Source: Guadua angustifolia (lineage: Eukaryota > Streptophyta > Magnoliopsida > Poales > Poaceae). Taken from it: DNA of 64,000 nt. Numbering within the stretch: position 1 is the stretch's first letter; every line of letters starts with the position of its first letter. The position numbers were made by a program, and so were the translations under genes. Of the stretch, positions 36,148 through 46,400 are shown in pieces. The DNA lies in assembly GCA_036346375.1 (NCBI GenBank), contig CM070515.1, forward strand, positions 17,320,423 to 17,384,422. Reading direction: 5' to 3'. The notes below the pieces were generated by a model. That model was not told the DNA's origin and ran no database searches. It worked only from the letters and a program-made list of their open reading frames with translations.

Positions 36148-37015
36148 GTAGTACCGCAAAAGCGGCACTACCGCCCGTAGGGGCCGGTAGTGCCGCCTAA
36201 GTCGGCACTACCGCTCATTTTTGATGTAGTTATTTACGGATGAGGTTCTTTTGATTTTTAGGCCGGTACTACCGCTCCCTATGGTGTTCTTTATCATCTT
36301 TTCTTTGCTCTATAGTCATTCAGTTTGCAGTTTCTTGACTTCTTCTTCTTATTCTGTATTTTTGGTTTCAATTGAATTTATTTGGGAGTTATCTGAACTT
36401 AATTATGCTAATAACTCATCTTGAACCAGAATTTGTACTTAAATTTGATACCCTTGTTGAGGCGGAGCTAGAGAAACTGTTCATGCATTGCATATAGACT
36501 TTGTTTTCCATTTTAATGAGCTTTGTCTATTATTCAAACGAGTTGTCATTCGTGCTATAAACCTCGCTACTTTTATAAAGATCATTGCTAGCTTAGCCAT
36601 GTCTAAGTTCATTGTGCTTCATCATGTTATGCTTGCAATGTTGATCTAGGAGAAAATATCATCTTGATGTCTATATTGCCAAAAATAGGAGAATTATGGA
36701 AAAGGCATCATCAAAATGTGAGAAATGTGAATGCATCTTGGTTCTTACGATCATGGTGAAAATTGCTATTTCTTATGATCAAAAGTATATTTGAGTTTTT
36801 GTGAGTTTTTCTTGGATTTATAGAGTTTTTTGTGAAAAACTTATTCTTTCTATTTGGCTTTCTCTAAAATCTCTCTTGTCAACTTGGTCATAATATTATT
36901 TCCTCTTGCTCTTGATCAAGTATGGCTTTGCAATCAAATTACTTTCTTCTATCTTTTTTCAAACTTAAACTTATGCCTTTTGGATGTTTTATAAATATAA
37001 TCATCAGGGGGAGAT

Positions 37016-38634
37016 TGATAGACCATGTGGAGGTCTACCTATATTTGTGATTAGTATTTTATCATATTTGAGCAAGGTGTGATCAGGTTTGAGTTTAATT
37101 TGAATTACTTTTCAAAATGAAGCAATTTGAATTATATCAGTCTCAGGCGGCACTACTGGCCCTCGGGGACGATAGTACTGACCTGCGGCACTACTGGACT
37201 TTGGAGCAGTCGTACCGAGGTAGCGATACTACCGATCCATAGATAGTGGTAACTATTTTCTAGAGAAGGTCTTCACACAGGTTTGAAAGCAAGCGACACT
37301 ACCGGTTACTAGTGCCGACTTTGTCTGCGAAGTTAAAAATTGAATTCTAAATTTGTGTGAGGTTTATTGCATATCAATTCGGATATTGCTATGTGATGTA
37401 TTTCCTTATTTTTGATAGTTGCAGGACGACGATGCTAGGTCATAGTGAGATGAAAGTTGACCGGGACTAGGCGAAGTGCGTTAGAGGTCCAGATGGTCAA
37501 GGATCGCCGAAGGGTAATTGAAGATGGAATCACTATGAGCAGCTTATAAGATAAGGGAATAGTTGAGATGCTAATTTAGAGTTACTCGGATCAAGGAGAA
37601 TCGTTGGATTACGGTTTAGAGGATAGAGTAGCGGTCAAGTTAGCTTGCTTTGAGAAATGTGAAAAATATGTTATGTTATTGAGTTGCGAGTTAGCCCATG
37701 TATGAGTGAGAGAGTGAATCACAACCCTTGATAAGATTTCTTAAAGGCCAAACAAGGGTGGAGATTGCTTCGAGGTTGCTATAAATAGAGGGAAAGAGAG
37801 GTGTCTCTTCCTCAAAGGTTTTGTGTGCTTATTTGAGTTTTGCTTACCTTATTGTGAGGCTTTGTAAACCTTCCTCCTAAGAAATAAAATTTTCATTTCC
37901 TCACTTCTGAATTTACTTTTAGTATTTACATTATGCTTTAAATTCAGTATTTACATTCCACAATTTAAACTCTTGCAATTTACTTTCTGCACATTTGGAT
38001 TTGCCTCTCCTTCTCAATGCTTGTGGATTTTATACTAAGGATAAATGATCGATGGATGAATCTTCTTCAGATCATATCCTCATCATCTAGCCAATTTTTT
38101 TGCAAGAATTTGATCTTTTTGCTCAATCTCTGAGAAATATTTGTATATCACATTTGAGACTTTGTTTCTTGTGTTTTTGCTTACTATAACAAGTGAGAGG
38201 ATATCTAAGATCACCTTGATCATCAAAACCTCACAAACAAATCCAAGACTAAGACTTTGTTTTTTGCCCAATTTTGGTGCACTCTTTCTTTGAATTGAAA
38301 AAGATCAGAACCTTGACGTCAATCGTTTGGATTGAAGGATATAATAGGTTCCTAATTTTCAGCAGAATGCGCTTACAAAGTTTCATGGGTGTTGGTTCAG
38401 CCGATCTAAAGTTTCATCGATTTTGATTTTGAGATCATGCTGTTTTGCCCTCTATTCCTAAAGCTAGCACTACCGCCCAGATCTAGCAGCATTACTGCCC
38501 CCTTTGTTGCAATAGTACCGGCCAGAACAGTTTTACGCGGAATCATTTGAAGTGAGGTTTTGGTTGGAATCATCTCAAGGGGGAAAATTTATTTGCGATC
38601 ATTTATCTCCTCTAATCGATATTTCGGTCCTTTA
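37016..38634 (+). repeat. 3' LTR of the copia element
   Basis: Counterpart of 24372-26065 with many substitutions and some indels. It keeps the TATAAATA box (37780-37787) and ends TTTCGGTCCTTTA before the CATAG flank. Compared with the 5' LTR it lacks part of the 'GGTACTACCGG' field. Confidence 0.83.
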
Positions 38635-38639
38635 CATAG

Positions 38640-40428
38640 CTACTGCCTTACTGTTGGAATTAAGTCCCATGAATTTTGGCCCATTAATTTAGTACAGAAA
38701 ATTCCAAAACGTGGTATGATTTTGTCACACACAGCTTGGGCAAGTGGGAAGACATGCTCCACATATTAGACCTGGGGGAGTTTGCACAGTCCATATCACC
38801 CCCTCGCTCCGCACTCGTCCGACGCGTGTAACATATTGCTCTTGCTCGCTCTACCTTCTGTTTGGTTAAATCGCGTGTGCCCTCCCGTGTGGGCCCTTGC
38901 AGAACTAGGAGAGAACAAGTGGACACGTCTTTGTCACCACATCCTCCGTTTTCGTTTGCTCGTCAAGACAGCACCGCTCCCTTGTGGCGCATGCACGTGG
39001 CTGGCTTGTGACTGGCGCCCCCGGTTCCCTCACTTGATGCGTGCATGTGGCCACACGAGGCGCTCTATGGGCCGTTGCCCTCGTGCGGTGTGGCTCTGCA
39101 TGTTCACATCTAGTTAACTAAAAGATGGAGTTTCTACCATGCAGAATATGACATGAGAGGGACTATAGTTAAACTCACACGCATATATTCGCATGAAAAT
39201 CGCGTGACTTACGACTTGTTGATAGACGGTGGCATCGTTGTGGAGGAAGGAACCGAATCGATGAAGACCTTCGCTGCCACTACCTCTAAGCCACGGACAC
39301 GAAGGAGATGGGTCAGGTTTGGTGGTGCTTGCTTACTAAGACAACGATATGTGTGGGATTAGAAGGTCGGCCGTAAAACTAAGTGAGATGTCTGCGTTTA
39401 CCCCACTAAAATCAATCATTAGGCCACAAACATCCATTTAGTGTTTTATATGGGGCGGACTTTGTGGGCTCAACAAGAACCGCCTGTACCCACTTTCTTC
39501 CCTGGTCGTGCGGCAGAGTAGCAGCACAGACGACGTGTGGCCGTGTAATTAAGCAGCGAGCGTGTTAGGCCTGCTCATTCAAGAGAAGCAGACAGTGTGG
39601 CCCGAAAAGCACTATGCATATGCATAGGGCAGGAATCGTAATTGCAGCCAACTTGAAAGCCGGACCGAACCACTGTTGTCAGATTGGGCTAAAGTTGTGT
39701 ACGCACGCCTATTTCTCGCATGTGAATGTGTGATACATGCGCGCGTTCGCTGCAATGACCACCGTGAAGCAGGCAACCAAGCATCTCGTTTTCCTAAGTC
39801 CAAACTACCAAGTCCGTCCAGGTCAAGGTTTGAGCTGAGCGATAGCTCAGTGAAAGGGTGCGAGAGTGCTCGCCCCTCTGGCCAGATTAAAAACGAATAT
39901 ACACCCGTGCCTATTAAGTGAATTAGTATGTTCATACACTTTAGAGGCTGTACATTCTCAGATTACTTCTTTAACGTGTATAAATGACGTACATGTGTAT
40001 ATATACATGAGGTGCGTGAACGTGACATACGTGGGATGTGCGCAGGCGGTTTTCACCGCTGAAAGACAGTCCGTCCGTAGTCCGAACCGCTGCTGGACGG
40101 AATCGGATGACCGAAGAAGAGCCACACGCACCGCCGCGCCACCACCATCGGGAGAGCAAGAAAAGCAGCCGATAAAGAAAAGCGAGCTGCTGGTAGTTTG
40201 CGTCTCCATCATTCTTTGGAATGAACTTTGCGATAAGGAAGGTATAGCATAGCATTACAAAAGGCGAGATTCCCTGCCTGCCTAACCATACCACATTGTT
40301 CTCAGTTTTTGACCCAGGCAGACTTGGAATCTCCTGTCCCTTTCATTCTCTACAAGTGCGGAGTGCGGTGCCCCTCCCCCTGCCTCAGTCAGTTCTTCTG
40401 CACACCGGCTGTTCGATGCATTGCCCAC
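38640..40428. other. Intergenic and promoter side of the GH5 gene
   Basis: No further gene supported. GTATATATAC near 39995-40004 is a possible TATA element about 430 bases ahead of the GH5 start codon. Overlapping small frames on both strands lack family resemblance. Confidence 0.4.
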
Positions 40429-43400
40429 ATGAGGCTCCCTTACACGGGTTTCTTGTTCTTTGGGTTTCTGTGTGTGTTTCAACCGTCACATTCGTCGTCA
40501 GGTGAAAATTCATCTCGTGGCTCAGTCTAGCCTGCTTCTATGCGATTGTTCTTTCCCATCTTAATGTTTTATTTGTTCTTTTCCACAAAAAAAAAGCTTT
40601 ATTTGTGTACTTGTCTTTGCAGATAATGACTTCACCAAGGTCAGAGGGGTGAACTTGGGTGGTTGGCTGGTCGTGGAGGGGTGGATCAAACCTTCCTTGT
40701 TCGATGGCATCCCAAACGGGGACATGCTTGTATGTTCTGTGGTTCTTGGAACCCATATTGTGCGTAATGCTCTGCATTTTGATTTCTTCTCATGTGACTG
40801 TCGTTTATTTTTATTTTTTGCTTTAGGATGGCACGCAGGTGCAACTGAAGTCTGTGGGGCTCCAGAAGTACGTGAGTGTGGGTGGTGGCGGTGGCGGGAA
40901 TGTGACGGTGGATCAGGATGATGCTTCGTCATGGGAAACCTTCAAGGTGGGTAGCCTGTGCTGTCATATTGCTAGAACTATCAAAGGAAATTGAATTGAT
41001 AATAAACATCTTTGGTGCCTACTTGGGAATTGAATGGTTCTGTTTTAGAGATTTGAGATAAAACTGCACAGCAAAGTATCATTTTCTTTAATTTTAGGCC
41101 TAATCTTTTTATCAAGGATAGTTATTTTGATCCCTGAACTTTGGTGTTTAAGTCCATCAGGTCTTTAAGCCACCGACGCGACTCAGAAAGCGTGAATAGT
41201 TTCTTTAGACTTGCCACAAAATTGAAGGACTGGGCTGGTATAGTACCTCTGAGGTGAAGGGGGAAAACCAAACTGTTTAGTTTTTCACAGGTTAAAAATA
41301 TACATTGCTTCACAATGTGCGGATTATAGAATTATCATATGTATGTGAATGTGATACGGGCATCGACCGCGTCTACTACAGACGTAGGGCGGCCCAGTAA
41401 GGACCCCTGGCGCCACTAATATGCTGGCCCAGGCATCATAATTTTAGTCTTCTTTGAATTCCTTCTATACGCTTTCCTAGTCTGAGCCGATTAGTTGCTC
41501 ATTTAGTTAAGATTTTATTCTTTTCTAACTAGTTAAGATTCAGAAACTATGAATAAAAGGAGAGGAAGAAAGGATGAAGAGGCACGCTTTGTTGCCACCA
41601 AAACTTATCTCAGGCGCGCCGTCGACAACCGGCCGGTGGCTCCGTACAGCCAATCTACCTCGTGGCGAGCAAACCTTCAAGCTGCGGCCTTCGGCCGGAC
41701 ACAAGGGCTTACTCCTGGAACACCCGCATCAACTGGTATCAGAGCCGACCGGTCCTCCGACCATGGCTGGTGTATAGGGGTGAAAACGGATCGGATACGG
41801 TCGGATATTGCTCTTCCCGTATCCTAACCCATATTTTTTTCCCGGATTCAGAACCGGATACGGGTTAGCCGGATCGGATACTAATCCGGATAATTTAGGA
41901 TACTGGTCGGATATATACGGATTCGGATCGGAACGGATAATTTGAAACGGATAATGCACGATACATAAAGTAATATATGTTGAATCAAACCACACGAATA
42001 CATGAGAATAATTCAAATATATTGTCTAATATAGAGTTTAACAAAACCGTTCACACATAGACGATAAAAGTACATGTCTACATCACGATGAACAATAGAA
42101 AATGAATATTTCATTCCCATCAAGATCAACAGATTTTATCAAACATCCAACAGAAAAATGAATACATGAGAATAATTTTATCAAACATCCAAAGGTCCAA
42201 ACAAATAAGTCAAACACCCCAAACCAAAAAAACAACAATCCTGTTCTCTAGTTAGATACATGCAAGTGTTGGCCTATTAAGCAGTGGGAACTGGGATCCA
42301 TCGTCCAGATCTGGAGACAGGGAGAGAGACGAGGACGGGAGTCAAGCGCTCGATCGGGAAGTTACGCGCGGGGTGAGGTGAGTAAGGCCGTAGGCCCGTA
42401 AGGCGGTAAGGGTAAGGCCGAGGCGAACGGTCGGGCTCAAGTGACCGCCTGGGCTGACGAGCTGACTGGTGAGGCCCATGATCCACATCAGACAATCCGG
42501 ATATCCGAATTCCCGAATATCCGCTATCCGTTTTCCGACCCATATTTTCCGGATAATGGACGGGCGATCCCTCGAGATCAAACTTGTAGGTTAAAATAGT
42601 AAATTAAGTTTATATTTTGGCCTAAAATATAAACAAAATGATCCATCTAAACATTCTTAATGTATTCACAGCCCATTCACGGATCATGGAATATCCACCT
42701 GGTGGAGTTGGAGCCGATCCGGATCCGGATCCGACCGATATCCGCTTTACTTCCGGATCCGGTTGAAAACGGATCCGACCCGGATCGGCGGGAATTATCC
42801 GTCTCTTTTCACCCTCTTGGTGTAGGGTCGAGGATGCGCCTAGAGGGGGTGAATAGGCGTTTTACGAAATTCGATCGCTCACTAAACAATTCGCTCTAAT
42901 ACACCCCTAAGTCAAAACCTAATCAAAGATATATGCGGAAGCGATAAATAGGTTTTGACAATTAAAGCCTAAATCAACTAGGCTCACTAGTGCACTAACT
43001 AAATTATGTCTCTACACTAGAATTGCTAAATTGAACAAACAACTAATACTAAGCAATTCTAATTACAATCAAGCAATTGAACAATATACAATAAATGTAA
43101 ATACTTGAAAGTAAAAGAGACAACCGATATTTTTCCGTGGTGTTCGGAGACTTGCCGGTCTCCCCTAGTCCACGTTGAGGCAAGCCCAACCACTTGGACC
43201 GGCTCCCGCTCGAGCACCCGCCTCTTTCCACTAGTCGTAGTTTTTCACGCTTGCACGTAGGCTCAACCCGAACCTTCACAAACTTGCCGGGGCTTCTCAC
43301 ACCTCGAGAGCTCCCGCGCACGACGCCTACGCTGTCTAGAAGTCGGCAACCTCCAAGAGAAATAAGCCGCTCCTCGCTTGAACTTCACCGAACACAACGA

Positions 43401-46400
43401 ATGCGCTCCCGGTGATCACCTCGTGCAACACATGCACCAAGGCCTCTCTCAAGTGCAACACATGAACAAGAGACACTCAATCCACTTCTAATTTGCAACA
43501 CATGCAATTAATCTCACTCTTTAGCTCAAGAATCAAATGAGAGTGTGCAACACATGCAACACCTCTCCCAAATACTCACACAAGAGCCAACTCACTTCAC
43601 AATAACACCAGCACCTTGCCCCAACACCCCAAGGCCTCCTTTTATAGCCTCCAAGCCAAAACTAGCCGTTGGGGGTCGAAATGGGTAGAATCAGGAAAAT
43701 CCGGTCCGACCGACCTCTACGTCCCGACCGCCCTCACAAGCCAACGGTCGGAAAAATGATCGTTACATGGCCGGTTGGACAAGACCATGCCCGGTCAAGA
43801 TCATGAGGCCGGTCCGACCGATCAAATCCGGCCGACCGCCCCAACCGAGCCAAAACTCTTCTCTCGAAAAATCAAGCCGAGCTAATCCGGTTGCATGCCA
43901 CGGCCGGGTCCGGTCCGACGAGGACCGAGCGGTCCGACCGCCCATACAAAATCAGCAAAAACAACCTCTTCTGGAAAACTCCGGTTTCTTCGCAAACTTT
44001 TTCTCCGAAAAACCAAATACTATTCTTTGAGCTTCTAGATGATCAACACATGATCATACACCCGTGCAAAACACATTTGCACCAAATTAGCTCATGCTCA
44101 AAGAATTCAACCAAATTACAAAAACGCATTTCGCAACCAAACCACGAACTTATGCAATCAACCCTCTAGCCATGTAAGGATCAACACATGACCCCGACAC
44201 TTTGCAAAACACATTTGCAAATGCCAACACATGCTCTAGGATCGAAACACATAACTTCAAAGCTCATTTGCAAAACACAATTGCAAATCAAAACTCCAAC
44301 TAACGAAAACACATTTCGCCAACAACTCAAGATCTATTTGCAAAACGTATTAAGCAAATCAAACTCGAGTTTATGAGATTAATCCCCCTAGCCATGTGAA
44401 GGTCAACACGAGACCCAGTCAACTTGCCAACACCCGTTGCAAGCCCTACTCACATGCTCTCGGGATTTCGGACTCATAAACCTTGGTTTATTCGCACAAC
44501 GAACTTGCAAATAACGCAATAAACACATTTCATGCTTGAGCACTACTCTTTGCAACACATGCAAAAGTCTAGCTCCAAGCAACATCAAATCAAGGTGCAT
44601 GAACTCTCTAATTGCAACACATGCAATTCTCTAGTTCCATGCAACACCAAAACCAAACTTCAACTAAAACCAAATCACATGTATGAGCTCTTTACTCGCA
44701 ACACATGCAAGACTCTAGCTCCATACAAAACACACAAACATCAAATCGTGCTTGAGCTCTCTCCTTTTGCAACACATGCAAAACTTAGCTCCAAGCAACC
44801 ACACGGTTTTAGAAAGATTGTTTTGAACGAAACCAAAACATGAAGCTTCAACATTTGCAACACATGCAAAAGTGAACTTCACGCAAAAGCCAACGCATTA
44901 GCTTATCCTATTTGCAACACATGCAAATCAAAGCATTATGCGAAAACCAAATACATATGCTCTTCCTCTTTGCAACACATGCAAATCAGAGCATAAACCA
45001 ATAACAACCAAGCATAAGTTTAATCCATTCGTAACACATGCCAAATGGTTAACTTTATGCAAAAACCAAATCCAAATGATTTGAGCTTGAGTGAACGCGG
45101 ATTGAGATCACCAACACATGATGAAGCTCAAACTAGGAGACAACCCCTCTTAATAGTACGGCGATAAAACCTTAGACTCAAAGACTACAAAAGTCCTTAG
45201 CCTATCTAGTTATACCTTCGTCGCCGCCGGCAAGCAATCCCCTTTGGGGTCTTTATGATCATCACTTTGATACTCTCCCGGGATCATCACTCGATTCTTC
45301 TCTTTGTCTTCGGGATCTTCTCTTGACGCCCATCACCTCATGATGCCGTCTTTATCCCGTTCTCAAATTTCTCATTCATCTTTGGACCTAACTCAATCAC
45401 AACTCATAAAATGGTTAGTCCAAGATGCATGGTTGTCTCAATTATCTCTTGCATTCCATTAACACATAATGGATGCCTTTAGATCAATTGAGCACAACCT
45501 AAATCAAATTGAATGATTTAATTGTGTCTTAAGTACAATAATGCAACTTATGCTTTATTATACTTAAGAACTATTCATTTGTCCTTAATTAATCACTAAC
45601 ACCATCAACACATGATGAAATATTCTTTAATGATTAATAAGACAAATGAACTCAATTTAAATTATCATTTAAATTGACTCTTCAAGTTAGAGTGTGAACT
45701 CCCCCTAAATATATGCATCCATGTAATATATGGATTGGGAAACATGATGCACATTTTGTGGTTTAATATAATGGGGACATTCTTACTTTAACTTGACTCC
45801 AAAGTATGCAACTAATACTAAGATAAATACACATACATACCTTGGGTTTTTCATTTTTCAATGCGATGAGACTAATCAAGGATATTCTAAATAAACAAGT
45901 TAGTCTCGATATAAGGTTTGTCATTAATAATAAAATCACATTAAATGGATAATCTCAATATTAGATTTGTCATTAACACCAAAACCATAACTAATGAAGG
46001 TTGAACTTACAGCTGGCCCTGAAGAGCGCTTGACCAAACTGGAGGAGATGGTGGAAGGACTCGTCGGGTCCAGTGGCCGCTTGGAGCAAATGATGGCTGA
46101 CCTCCTCAAGGTGGTGGGCAAACGGCCGATCCCTAAACCCGAGGGCGGTACTGAGTCCAGCCACGCGAGGGGACGGCGGTGTCTTTCTCCACTGCATGGC
46201 CGATCGCACATCGGGAATAGAAACGACGGTCCCAGACATGATCCCGACGACCGCCGCCGTGATCTCGAGGATCGCCGCCGGACACCACGCCTTCCCCGGT
46301 ATGAATTACCGCTGTATGACGGAACTGAAGACCCTCTGTTATGGCTGCGCCAGTGCAAACGCTTCGCAAGGGCTCACGACCTTCCAGAAACAGAGTATGT

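Larger units (their letters stand above)
29122..36270 (+). mobile_element. LTR-like element (family A), 3'-truncated, nested in copia
   Basis: Begins TGAAAGTTCAAGCTCCATTA and runs parallel, in opposite orientation, to the solo LTR at 41771-46011. Shared blocks include GGTTTTGGTGTTAATGACAAATCTAATATTGAGA (in parts), many 'GCATGTGTTGCAA' repeats and a promoter-side field of CGGTAGTACCGC/GGTCGGACC motifs. A CACTA transposon splits it at 31303-36147. The expected end (as in the other copy, TTCACCCCCTCTAGGCGC..) is missing before the copia 3' LTR, so its right end, placed near 36270, is only an estimate. Confidence 0.62.
24372..38634 (+). mobile_element. Copia-type LTR retrotransposon, old, with nested insertions
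   Basis: Long terminal repeats at 24372-26065 and 37016-38634 bound this 14-kb unit. CGTAG and CATAG flank it as an imperfect 5-bp duplication. A methionine-tRNA-like primer site, TTGGTATTAGAGCC, follows the left LTR (26067-26080), and a purine tract AGGGGGAGAT precedes the right one. The interior holds broken gag and protease of the plant SIRE/Maximus type. From 29122 to about 36270 it is interrupted by an LTR-like element that itself contains a CACTA transposon. Reverse transcriptase and integrase are not recognisable, so internal sequence was lost as well as disrupted. LTR divergence by eye is considerable, so the insertion is old. Confidence 0.82.
41771..46011 (-). mobile_element. Solo LTR (family B) inside gypsy gag
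   Basis: Read on the minus strand it starts TGTAAGTTCAACCTTCATTA and ends CTCGACCCTACA, with GCTGG duplicated at 41766-41770 and 46012-46016. Without the nested hAT it is about 3.2 kb. It carries one TATA box (43640-43646, minus), about sixteen 'AACACATG' motifs (mostly GCAACACATGCAA) between 43425 and 45125, and a GGTCGGACCGG-rich field upstream of the TATA box. There is no primer site, polypurine tract or internal coding region, and a single LTR flanked by one duplication indicates recombination between two LTRs. It is related to the element at 29122. Confidence 0.8.

Noticed and set aside
43425..45125. Regularly spaced GCAACACATGCAA motifs as a CRISPR-like array
   Set aside because: Spacing is irregular, repeats are short and vary, spacers are homologous between two LTR copies, and the genome is plant nuclear.
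45994..46016. ATG at 45994 as the gypsy gag start
   Set aside because: It lies in the inserted solo LTR. The genuine start is at 41763, on the other side of that insertion.
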